Below, in pieces: positions 1 to 9,689 of a stretch of 64,000 nt of DNA (its first letter is position 1; every line of letters begins with the position of its first letter). Where the stretch lies: the NCBI GenBank assembly GCA_028751875.1, contig CM054158.1, positions 17,759,808 to 17,823,807 of the forward strand, written 5' to 3'. The notes under the pieces are model-generated. The model was not told the DNA's origin and did not search any database. It was given only the letters and a program-made list of their open reading frames with translations. The DNA comes from Rapana venosa (taxonomy: Eukaryota; Mollusca; Gastropoda; Neogastropoda; Muricidae). The position numbers were made by a program, and so were the translations under genes.

Positions 1-1545
1 ACAGGGAGAAGTCCACAGCCACTCTTTTCACGCTCTCACCCAAAGCAAAACCTGGGATACTTACCCTTGGAAACACCACGCTAAAATTTGAGGATCATCA
101 AACCTACCTGGGAGTCACTTTTGACACGCGAATGACATGGAAAGCCCATAATTATAAATGAAGCAGAGAGCAAAGCCAGAAGAAAACTAAACATCATGGG
201 GAAACTGGCCGGAACCAACTGGGGAGCAAACGCAAAATTACTGAAGACAGTCTACCAAGGCGCAGTAAGACCTTACCTTGAATATGGATCTAACTCCTGG
301 ATGACATCTGCCAAGACTCACCATCAAACTCTTGACAAGGTCCAAAATCTAATGCACTAGATCATTACAGGGCAATGAAGTCTAACCAATCAACAAATGG
401 AAGAAGTGACTGGCTCCCTCCCCTATCTGCAAGAAGAGAACAGAAGGCCTGATACAATCAAAGAAATACGATGTGCACTACAGATCACCCAATGAAGACA
501 AGGATAAAAACAACCATCCTCAGGCAGGCTAAAGCGATCTAGCTTTGCCCTTGAAACTAGAGGCCTAGTACGAAAATACCAAGCAAAGCTTCCAGACCAT
601 GTCAAACCTTCTCTTTCTTCTGACACACCACCATGGGAAGAAAGAAGAACTGATACCAAAGTAAATACCTCTGTCCCCCACATAACAACAAAAAATGAGC
701 AAGTGAAATTGTGAAAAAGACTCTCACTACTAGCCATGTTGGAAGAAAGATACCCCAAGAAAGCTGGATCACAATAAACGATGGATCAGCAACTGATGCT
801 GTCAAGTGTGAGGTGCGGGAGTCTACATTCAGTACCCTATGAGAATGGCAGGATGAAGTTATTCCAACAGGCCTGCATTGTACTAACTACAAGGCTGAAG
901 TAGAAGCCCTGATCCATGCAGCAAATGTCATCAACAGCAGATGAGTCAACAACACCCAAGTCGTCTTCCTGACCGACGCACTCTCTGTGCTGCAGTCCTA
1001 TAATGCCGGACAACTGAAAGATCTGGAGAAGCACTGCACAGTCTTAACGCCTTACGCATAGAGGCTCCAGTGGATCCCTCCACTGCGGCATTAAAGGAAA
1101 TGAACAAGCAGACAAGATGGCCAAAATAGGGCAAGAGAGGAGCAGAGAACAATCCTGTCAACCTAGTGGAGATAAATCATCATCAAATTTCTCTTCAGAT
1201 CACCACTTAAACCAGACCCTTATCACCAGCTTTCACGACAAGCACAGGTGGTCATTTTCAGACTACGCACAGGGCACAACAGGCTGAATAAACACCTCCA
1301 CAGAAAATTGAAAATTACACCATCTGCTATGTGCTCCTGCCGAGAAGAAGAACAGGATACGGCCCACATCCTACAAGACTGCAGGACCCTCCAGACGCTA
1401 AGGCTGGAAGTGTGGCCTGAGCCCACGCCTCTGGAGCAGAAACTGTACGGCACGGTGGATGACCTGCAGGCAACTGCTGAATTCCTCAGAAGATCTGGTC
1501 TCACAACATAACCCAGGCAACGCAAAGAAGAAGAAGATCTAGTTA
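1..1545 (+). mobile_element. 3' half of an I-like LINE (RT end, RNase H, C-terminal CxC-H-C), decayed
   Basis: This is the 3' part of ORF2 of a non-LTR retrotransposon, cut by the window edge. Pieces in several frames read as the end of the reverse transcriptase (YLGVTFDTRMTWK near 100; a thumb-like stretch with VRPYLEYGSNSW near 265-300). An RNase H domain follows, with recognisable catalytic motifs: NDGSATDA near 777, AEVEAL near 897, TDALSVLQ near 973 and GIKGNEQADKMAK near 1083. The last open stretch (1248-1511) contains CSCREEEQDTAHILQDC, a C-x-C...H...C pattern common at the C-terminus of RNase H-bearing LINEs. The element ends in a short GAA-rich tail at about 1530-1542. Repeated frame changes and stops show that it is dead. 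RNase H points to the I/R1-type group; the exact clade is not resolved. Confidence 0.8.
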
Positions 1546-1636
1546 TTTTAGACATTAATAAACTGAGAGGGACAAAAGAGGGCCTATATACTATGATTGA
1601 AATTCATTAATGTAGGCCTATTGTATGCCATTAATA

Positions 1637-1712
1637 AGTCAGATTTCTCTTCATGAAACCCAGGCTGGTCTCCCTGGTGAAGAGTGTGTCACCACAAGAA
1701 CAGTGCCTCCCG
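1637..1712 (-). repeat. SINE-B 3' fragment
   Basis: The stretch reads as a diverged copy of the GAAATTTCACGCAGAG-type 3' region seen in the longer copies at 3255-3665 and 7440-7735, including the CTCTCCCC-GGGGAGAG-like palindrome and the CACAAGA-CAG block. Only the 3' end of the SINE is present, in minus orientation. Confidence 0.55.
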
Positions 1713-1783
1713 TTATTATTCCAAAGTAACGAAAACAATTAAACAATAACTGAAAACAATGTCGAAAATTATTATCATTATTA

Positions 1784-1789
1784 TTGTTA

Positions 1790-1867
<78 letters not shown>

Positions 1868-1881
1868 TGTGTGTGTGTGTG

Positions 1882-1933
<52 letters not shown>

Positions 1934-1942
1934 TGTGTGTTC
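1784..1942. repeat. Compound (TA)n/(GT)n microsatellite
   Basis: About 75 bases of TA dinucleotides run directly into about 80 bases of GT dinucleotides with a few interruptions. Apparent open frames across it are repeat artefacts. Confidence 0.95.
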
Positions 1943-2159
1943 AATTTCAATAAAGGCTCCTTCACAGCCTGTGAAATTACCACAGGAAAAAGAGTAGGGA
2001 TGGAGAGAGGACAGTGGTGGAGAGGGGCTGTGTGTCCTTACTTTTGTTTTGTTTTGACAGTGAATGATAAAAGGAAAGTTTGCATCACTAGACTATTACC
2101 GACAATGTGGAAAGTGCTTTTTGGGAAAACCTTACTAGCTTACCATAAAATAGCTATAC

Positions 2160-3125
2160 GCAAAAGCCACCAGCACAGTGCTTGTTCAAGGCAGGTTGGA
2201 GAATGGTTCCATACCTTAGTGGGAGTCGTCAAGGCTGCCTCCTATCGTCGACACTGTTCAATGTCTTCCTTGAGCACATAATAACGGATGCCTTAGAAGA
2301 TCACACTAGCACAGTCAGTATTGGAGGGCGGACAATCACCACTTCAGGTTTGCTGATGAACTGGCAGGGAATGAACAGGATCTAGCCAACTTAGTGTACC
2401 ACCTGGACGAAACATCCTCCAGATACGGCATGGAGATCAATGCCAAGAAGACAAAACTCATGACAAACATGCCCAGTCAATCACTACCAAGATCACAGTC
2501 AGTGGAAAAGAACTTGAGGTTGTAGATCACTTCAAGTACCTTGGAGCTGTTATTACTAAAGAATGTTCAAAGACCGAAACCCTCGCAAAAGCTTCACAAA
2601 CAGTAACAGCAATGGCGAAGCTCAAGACCATCTGGAAAGACCAAAACATCTCTCTCAGGACCAAGGTCAAACTACTGCATGCACTGGTCATCTCCACATT
2701 TATGTATGCATGCGATTCCTGGACACTGAATGCAGATCTACAAAGGAGGATCCAGGCTTTGGAGATGAGATGCCTCAGAAGACTCCTTGGCATTTCATAC
2801 ACGGACCACATTACCAACGAAACAGACCGACAAACCATCACCCAACAAATAAAGCACTACGAAGACCTGCTGACCATTGTCAAGAAAAGGAATTCAAATG
2901 GTATGGGCATGTGACAAGATCAGATGGCTCTGAAAGACCATACTGCAAGGAACAGTACAGGGGAAGAGAGGGCGAGGCAGGCCGAAGAAGAAATGGGCAG
3001 ACATCACTGAATGGACCGGGAAAAGCTTCTCCACAACCCACGCACTTGCCCACAACCACGAAAATGGAGCCAACTGGTGCAACGTTCGCCACTGCAGTGC
3101 TTCTACGATCCTGGAGGTGAGATGA
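2160..3125 (+). mobile_element. RTE-like LINE fragment (RT 3' half), decayed copy of the 9690 element
   Basis: The translated pieces match the RT region of the longer element at 9690-12897. They include SIGGRTIT, then [61 protein letters not shown] and RRLLGISYTDHITNET. The FADD active-site segment is damaged near 2346 and the frame shifts several times. The 5' end is truncated at about 2160. The 3' end, near 3125, is set by loss of similarity. This is a dead 5'-truncated copy. Confidence 0.85.
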
Positions 3126-3254
3126 AATAAATCACTAATAGTGTACTAAATATTGATGATGGCAAATACCAGTTCAGGCTCGGTATTTAATGGGATTTTT
3201 TAAAAGTTACATGCTGTTTTGTTTGTTTGTTGTTGTTGTTGTTTTTAAAAGTTT

Positions 3255-3500
3255 TATTTTTTTTAATTTATACCACTTTAAGTCACGGCAGATTTCTCTG
3301 CGTGAAATTCGGGCTGCTCTCCCCGGGGAGAGCGCGTCGCCACAAGAGCAGCGCCACCCAGGGTTTTTTTCCTCATTCCTGTCTACAACTGTATTTGTTT
3401 CCCTATCAGAGTGGCTTTTTTCTACAGAATTTTGCCAGGGACAACTCTCTTGTTGCCGTGGGTTCTTTTACGTGCGCTAAATAATTATGTGTAACACACG

Positions 3501-3531
<31 letters not shown>

Positions 3532-3665
3532 TAGCGCCCAGACCACCACTCATGGTCTAATGGATGGAGGGAAAGTTTCGGGTCCAAACGAGATTCGAAT
3601 CACCGCACACTTCCGACCCGGACTTTTCGCTTTTTGACAGGCGCGTTACCTCTAGACCACTGATC
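3255..3665 (-). mobile_element. SINE-B, tRNA-derived, near full length
   Basis: Read on the minus strand, a tRNA-like head lies at about 3665-3580, with a box A-like TGGTCTAGAGG and a box B-like GATTCGAATC. The body contains the central motif CGGATGAGACGATAAACC (3511-3528) and ends with GTGACTTAAAGTGGTATAAAT followed by an A/T-rich tail. The copy at 7440-7735 shares the central and 3' parts. RNA polymerase III transcription is inferred from the box-like motifs only. Confidence 0.75.
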
Positions 3666-4359
3666 CACAAGTTACACGTTAATATATGGTCACTTGTAAT
3701 GTGTGTGTGTTAGTCCGTCGTTTTCGACGATGACCTCCAAAACAGCAGAGGAGGCAGCTGCTGTTTCGGAAACTGGGCAGAAATTTGATTATAGTGGAGA
3801 TGCCTTGCCCACAGTACATCCCCACTCTCTCGGCTAAGTGGGCATAAGGACAGTCAGCGTTGGAGATGTTCTCCAAAGGCCAACTAGCCCCCAGGGCTGC
3901 AGCACATAAGGACTGTGCAAGTCAAGCCTCCTAGTCAGAGAGTCATAGTCGATCACTAAAGACTAAGCTGTAAAGTGGAATTCCATGAGTGGAAAAGCCA
4001 CTGGTCATACAGCCTCTCACTTTGCTGTTGCCCCCAGCGTCAATGGTTTAATCAAGAACTGATAAACCCCAGGCGCTGACGGCTAAATTGTAATACCGTT
4101 ACCACAAATGCGTCGTATGTTTCCAACATATTTTGTTTTAAACCAGTTCATTGTCCATCTTCAAGCCAAGGAAACAATCTTCTGTTTCTATAGACAGCAT
4201 CATTTTCTAATGTTTAAAGGTTTCAAATTTTCGTTGTTTTTCATGTGTATCTAAACATCTGATTTTTTTTGTTTTTCAAAATGAAATGCTGTTCGTTGTG
4301 GTTTTTTGCCCAACATGATAGCCTTATTTCAGTGAAAAGAAGAGCTTTGATACCGTTAC
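3666..4359. other. Gene-free stretch, possible unassigned repeat
   Basis: No convincing coding region is visible. The part at 3710-4110 (TTTTCGACGATGACC through CCCAGGCGCTGACGG) has the feel of an old dispersed repeat, but no second copy occurs in this window, so it is left unassigned. Confidence 0.4.
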
Positions 4360-4361
4360 TT

Positions 4362-4590
4362 GTGTAGTGTAGTGTAGTGTAGTGTAGTGTAAAATAGCAC
4401 AGAGGTGCCAATTTGGATAGGTAAGTGCAAGAGTGGTAGAAGTACATTCAAGTGCATAGATTTTTTTTAAAAACCATGAGAGAATGGAGGAGGAAAAAAG
4501 GGAACTAAAGTAAATGTATTTAGTGCATAAAAAGATTGTCTTAACTGGAAGGCGCGAGAACTCCGAGGCAAGAATTGCACACACACACGC

Positions 4591-4631
<41 letters not shown>

Positions 4632-4702
4632 TGCACGCACGCACACACGCACGCACCCACGCATGAACACACACACACACACACACACACCACACACACA
4701 CA
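4362..4702. repeat. (TGTAG)n and (CA)n microsatellites
   Basis: Five to six TGTAG pentamers lie at 4364-4391. A long CA/CG-interrupted (CA)n tract runs from 4577 to 4702. The stretch between them is AT-rich and shows no coding signal. Confidence 0.9.
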
Positions 4703-4799
4703 CTTGACCCTTACTTCCTTTCTGGAAGTGGAAGAATAAGTGAATTGTTTGTGTCGAAATGATTTTATCACTGGCCGGTAATAAGAACAAAAATCAGCC

Positions 4800-5335
4800 T
4801 TAACAACAGCAATAACTGTAACCACTTACAACAACAGCAACAAACCTGACAACTAACAGCAAGAACAACTGTTACAACAGAATAACAACAACAACAAAAA
4901 TAACAAAACAACAACAACAAAACCCCGAAGGTGGTAGGTTTAGTCTTTCTGACACGTAGCCTAATATTCGCTTTGCTACGCTGATTCAACTCTGCAGTTC
5001 ATTGCCTCCTATTCAATATCTGCCCTAAACTAAGGTTGCACCTATCTGTCTGACTGACTGTCTGTCTGTCTGTCTGTATAGTCTCTCGAGCAGTGTCTGT
5101 CTGCAGCCCGTCTATCTATATTTTGAGAGTATTCAGACTATCCATCTGTCTACATGTCTGTCTGTCTATCTCAATCTAATAATGCAATCTGCTTCAGGCC
5201 TACCTGGCTGACTCAGTGACTGTCAGTGTGTCTATTCGTCTATCTAGGCTGCCAAGGTGTGATTGTGAGACGGACATACGATCTTTTTGCCCTGTGTACT
5301 TCATCTACGCTCTCGCCTCCCCCTCTTTCATCCTC

Positions 5336-5406
<71 letters not shown>

Positions 5407-5456
5407 ATATATATAATCCAGTAACTGTTGTTGTGCCCCCCCCCCCCCCCCCCCCC
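4800..5456. repeat. Simple repeat cluster: (AAC)n, (CTGT)n, (AT)n, poly-C
   Basis: The order is: AAC-rich sequence at 4803-4925, degenerate CTGT tetramers at 5048-5170, a clean (AT)n tract at 5339-5420, and a poly-C run at about 5437-5456. No gene is seen. Confidence 0.9.
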
Positions 5457-6689
5457 ATACCTTGCGTATTGCTGAGTACACAAATAATCGCAGAAACGTT
5501 ATTCTTCTTGCAAACGAATAACACTATTCATAGAACGTTAGACTAGACACGTAGCCTACTTGTTTGTAATTGAGAGGGTGTGCCTGTAATTCTTTTCTAT
5601 CCACTCTACGAAAGTAAGTAGTCTTTAGTTATATATCGCTCTTCAACATTATGAAATATGAACAATGAACTAGACTCATACAGGTCGACTACAATAACAA
5701 TAATGTCTGGGAACGGGAAATCAACGGGACGAAGAAATAAAAAGAAAGAAAAAAAACACCAGCAACTGTTTCACTAGAAGAGAAAGAGGAAGGCAACCGT
5801 CATATTGAAGTGGAGGGAGAAAAGAGAAGTAGAGAGGATGACGATCTCAAAGACGGCTCAAGTGCCTGCCTCCTGTGACAGAGATCTTGGAGTGGCTCGT
5901 TAATTAGCCAGAACTTGGCCTACTGTTTTGAAGAGGGCTCGCCAGGACCTGGCAGAGAACTACACTCACTCACTCACTCAAACTACAGACCCAGAGGCTT
6001 TTAATGAGCAGTCGGTTTTGGCAGCCGTATTACGTCATGCCTAAGCCCGCTGCAGCAAGGATCTGGAAAGTGTCTTTGCTTAGGCTAGTTTTTTAGAAAA
6101 GTTTCGTTTACTTGGAGAGCTAAACGATGAAACGATTATATAGGTGGGTTTTTGTCTCCCCTAGTATTGAGAGATGTGTCATTTGTATGTGTGTGGGGGC
6201 AAAAGGTACATCTATGCGACTGTGTTGTGGTGGCAGTGTTCGGTTTTTGCTTTAGAATTTTGGGAGAGGTTTCAGAGGAACATTTTGTTGTGTAAGGGGA
6301 TTAAGAAACGGTGGTGATCTGAATCTTGAAGAGAGGAGAGAGTGTGTGTGTATTTGTTAGACAAAGGATTGGTGGCAACAAAATCGAATCATGGCTTCCA
6401 AATGAAAAGGTGAGACATCTCTCTCTCGCTCTCTCTCTCTCTCCTCTCTCTGAGTTCATTGAAATTGATACAAAATGTGGATATCAATTATTTAGATCAG
6501 GGTTTACTTCTTTCTTCTTTCATTAATTGGGAAGAGGGGATGCGCTATTTCTTATTTCAAAATGACAGTTTTTGTATTGTGGCTCCCATTAGAGCAAAAG
6601 CCGGATAAACTGTTTAAAGCGCAAATAAAATATTTATTTTCTGTAACCACCCTCGGAAATAAAGAGCACTGCCAATCATTGCGTCGACT
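5457..6689. other. Gene-free stretch
   Basis: I see no exon with supporting splice sites and no repeat copy shared with the rest of the window. A short (CT)n tract lies at 6419-6450. Open frames here are short and have ordinary intergenic composition. Confidence 0.5.
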
Positions 6690-7275
6690 GACACACACAC
6701 ACACACTCTCTCTCTCCATCTCACCTCTCCTCTCTCTCTCACCAATCTCCACCTTCTTCTGTCACACTCCTACCAGCTCCCCCCCAACGCTCCCCCTTCC
6801 CCCCACCCTCCCCGTTAACACGTCTTTCACCCCTCTCAAATCTCCCTCAACCTCCGATTCATCTCCTTCGCTCCCCCACCCCCTTTCCTCATCCTTACTC
6901 AGTCTCCAACGATTCCCCAACTCCCCTTCAACTCTTCCCCCTCATCCTCCCACATCATATTCCTCCCTCTTCTCCTCCCCTATCCCTCTCACCCCTCGTC
7001 TCTCCCTCGCCATCATCTCCTCAACCCTCCACTATCCTCCTTCTGTCCCCCATCTCACCCCCCTCGCTACCGGCCATCAACCCTCTCCTGGCTCTCTCTC
7101 TCCAGCAAATCCCTCATCCGTCTATCTCTACCTCCAAAACTCTCCCCCTCCTCACTCTTCCCCCCCACACTTAACCTATCCTGCCAGTGCTCCACACTAC
7201 ATCCACTCCCATCCCCTACATCTCTCCTCTTATCTTCTTCACCTCTCTCTCTCTCTCCTATCTCTCTCCTCTCCT
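6690..7275. repeat. 580-bp polypyrimidine tract
   Basis: The plus strand is almost entirely C and T for nearly 600 bases (CA, CT and CCCTC-type units). This creates a long Ser/Pro/Leu reading frame that I regard as an artefact of composition. Confidence 0.85.
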
Positions 7276-7439
7276 TATGATAAGTTTTTTTCCCCATGAA
7301 CATAGAGAGTCCGCCATTCTTCCACTTTAAAGAAAAGTAACTGCATATGATATTCATAACTTTAAGCAATTTCTTCTTCTGATATGTGTAGCGAAATATT
7401 TATGTTGCATGAACAAAGACTCCAAAAACATGTAGAGAA

Positions 7440-7735
7440 CACAATGTCTTTCGGATGAGACATAAACCGAGTCCCGTGTTACCAGAAAATTAAGCAGCGC
7501 ACGAAAAAGAACCCACGGCAAACAAGAGAGTGTGTCCCTGGCAAAATTCTTAGAAAAAAAGCCACTCGATAGGAAAGAAATAAGTATTGCATGACAACAC
7601 AACAACAAAAAAAAAACAAAAAAAAGGGGTGGCGCTGCTCTTGTGGCGACGTGCTCTCCCCGGGGAGAGCAGCCCGAATTTCACGCAGAGAAATCTCGTG
7701 ACTTAAAGTGGTATAAATAAATAAATAAATAATAA
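7440..7735 (+). mobile_element. SINE-B, plus orientation, head missing
   Basis: It starts near the central motif (TTTCGGATGAGACATAAACC, about 7450-7469) and continues through CAGCGCACGAAAAAGAACCC. It ends with CCCGAATTTCACGCAGAG, then GTGACTTAAAGTGGTATAAA and an (AAAT)n tail at 7715-7732. It is the same family as 3255-3665 in opposite orientation; the tRNA-like head is absent. An A-rich insertion lies at 7600-7627. Confidence 0.75.
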
Positions 7736-7854
7736 AAATTATAGCCGGTGAATATCAGCGTGGATTCAAGCGAAGCTATGAGAGAGAAACAGAGAGACTA
7801 ATGAGAGGGATAGAGAGAGAGAGTGAAACATACTCAGAGAGATTTATTTATTTA

Positions 7855-7940
7855 TTTTATTCTTTTATTTCGAGTGTGCTTTTTTTCATCCAGTCCCCGT
7901 GTGTATGCAGTTTTGTAAATGTAGTCATCCGTTCCCGGAG
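7855..7940 (-). repeat. SINE-A 3' fragment
   Basis: The segment TTTTTTCATCCAGTCCCC and GTGTATGCAGTTTTGTAAAT matches the 3' region of the minus-strand SINEs at 21180, 35995 and 37050. The remainder of the SINE is missing. Confidence 0.55.
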
Positions 7941-8245
7941 AGAGACAGACAGAGACAGAGAGAGACAGACAGAGACAGAGAAGGAGACGGAGACAGACAG
8001 ACCAGAAAGAGGAAGAAAAAAAAGACAGAGAGATAGACAAGAGATACAGACACAGGGACAGAGCCAGACAGAAAGAGATTCAGACAGATCAAACTTCCTA
8101 CAGACAAACACGCAGACTGACAAACACACAGACAAACAAACAGATAAGAGCAGGCGTAAAGAGAGATTCAGACAGACAAACTACCAGACAACAAACAGAC
8201 AGAAGACAGACAACAGACAGACAGACACACAGTCTGGTGCAGTAC
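7941..8245. repeat. Degenerate (GACA)n/(GA)n tract
   Basis: The plus strand is purine-rich with GACAGACA and GAGA units for about 300 bases. It resumes at 8440-8690 after a non-repetitive island at 8246-8436. Confidence 0.85.
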
Positions 8246-8317
8246 AGGCAGTGATCATTCTGTCTTTTTCCTTTCCACTTCAAGCAGGTTTTTTCCTTTT
8301 CCTCTCATAGCCCCGGT

Positions 8318-8434
8318 TCAGTCTTCAATGTTGTCCCGGTGCCAAAATCCGCCTGTCAGCAACGCCGGAATAAATGATGCAGGGTCTTCTCCAGCAAGGG
8401 TCTTTCCAGATTCCATTAGCTTGTCCGCCTGACA
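8318..8434 (-). CDS. Candidate orphan terminal exon, 38 codons
   Basis: This unique-looking island sits between two GACA/GA repeat tracts. On the minus strand a pyrimidine-rich CCCCTCTCTCAG acceptor ends just above 8434. The exon then reads open for 38 codons (CQADKLMESGKTLAGEDP, then ASFIPALLTGGFWHRDNIED) to TGA at 8318-8320. Amino-acid composition is balanced, unlike the neighbouring repeat frames. I do not recognise the protein. A minus-strand AATAAA-like signal is available in the A/T-rich sequence near 7848-7860. No partner exon was identified, and the acceptor lies in a CT repeat that would mimic a splice site by chance, so this could equally be a chance frame or a pseudogene scrap. Confidence 0.25.
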   Translation of the reverse strand, partial: CQADKLMESGKTLAGEDPASFIPALLTGGFWHRDNIED

Positions 8435-8439
8435 CTGAG

Positions 8440-8906
8440 AGAGGGGGTTGGGGAGAGACAGACAGAGACAGACAAAGAGAGACAGAGGAGAGCGGGGAGG
8501 GTTGGGGAGAGAGAGAGAGGAGATGGGGGGGGGGTGATGGGAAGACAGAAAGAGACAGAGAGAGAACAAAGAGAACAGACAGAGAGACAGAGAGAGAGAA
8601 GAGAGAGAGACACAGACACAGAGACAGAGACAGACAGACAACAGACAAACAGACTGACAGACAGACAGACGGACAGAACACACACCACAAACACATACAC
8701 ACACCGCGCGCGCGCTGCACTAAAACAAACACGCACGCACGCTGCATACAATGCACTTACTGTATTATCTCAAAATACAAAACCACGTGGGCCTTTTTTT
8801 TTTTTTATATACCTTCCCATACATACGGAAAACATTAACAGAAAAAACACAATCCGTGCATCAGTATGCAACTTCACAACAAGAAAACATACCCAAACAT
8901 TATCAT

Positions 8907-8971
<65 letters not shown>

Positions 8972-8995
8972 CACACACACACACACAGAGCAGAG
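8440..8995. repeat. (GACA)n/(GA)n tract followed by (AC)n
   Basis: Degenerate GACA/GAGA units cover 8440-8690, CG-rich (CGCG) and CACGCACG units follow at 8700-8740, and a long (AC)n tract lies at 8911-8990. A stretch of ordinary sequence at 8745-8905 shows no gene. Confidence 0.85.
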
Positions 8996-9234
8996 GACAG
9001 CGAGAGACAAAGTTGTTTAAGGAAAAAAAGCAACAAAAAAAAAAAAGGTTAAAAAAGAAAAAGAAATCAGAAATAAAACAAGTGAGAAAAATGTCTTAAC
9101 AATTCATCCTTTTTTATGTATTCATTTTTTGCTGGATCTTTTTTCCATCCAAGGTTCATCTTTTTTCTTTGGCGTGTACAATGCATCAAGTCACGTCGAA
9201 TGCTTCATCCGCACCCCCCCCCCCCTCCCCCCCT

Positions 9235-9605
9235 CAGGGCCTTGTCAGTATAAATAGCATCCGCACATTCTTGAAATTCTGTGCTAGAAATTTCTTCTTT
9301 TCTCTCAATCTCATTGTTTCAACATTGGTTGTTTTTTTCCTTCCAGTTTCCCCCGTCTTGTTTATTTTCTGCCTTCTTGGTCCATTCTTCTGCATTTTTT
9401 TTTCCGGAAAGACTTAAAAGATAACAATTCTTTCTTATGCCGAAGTCGGATGCGCTGGGCCTGACTCATATTAACAGACAACAATAGTTGCTGTCTGAGC
9501 GTTCGATGAAGAAGAAGAAGTTCCTTTTCTTCCTGTCACCTCCTTGTCTATCTTCTTCCTCCTTTGTCCATTCTCCAGCCTTTTCCCCCCAGAAAGATAA
9601 TGATT
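9235..9605 (+). mobile_element. SINE-G (GAA-tailed) copy plus a partial second copy in tandem
   Basis: The body reads GTCAGTATAAATAGCATCC, a CT-rich middle, AAAGACTTAAAAGATAACAA, then GACAACAATAGTTGCTGTC, and ends in GAAGAAGAAGAAG at about 9507-9519. Right after the tail, 9520-9605 repeats the CT-rich middle and the AGAAAGATAATGATTCTC block, which is a truncated second copy. Related copies are at 22132, 36785 (minus) and 47785. The tRNA-like head is missing here. Confidence 0.7.
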
Positions 9606-9639
9606 CTCTTTTTATGATTTAAGTGTGTGACCTACCTCA

Positions 9640-9680
9640 GTCCACCCCCCCTCCCCCCCCCCCCCCCCCCCCCCCCCCAA
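9640..9680. repeat. Poly-C tract
   Basis: About 40 nearly uninterrupted C residues lie immediately upstream of the RTE-like LINE. Confidence 0.95.
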
Positions 9681-9689
9681 AAAATAAAA

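Noticed and set aside
1784..2281. 165-codon frame with IYIYIY and CVCVCV
   Set aside because: It is a (TA)n/(GT)n microsatellite.
6562..7299. 245-codon Ser/Pro/Leu-rich open frame
   Set aside because: It lies in a polypyrimidine tract of C/T repeats. Stop codons are depleted by composition alone, and no domain or splice context supports it.
7801..8310. Open frames rich in RQTDRQ/ETERDR and CLSVCLSV
   Set aside because: These are translations of GACA/GAGA repeats on both strands.
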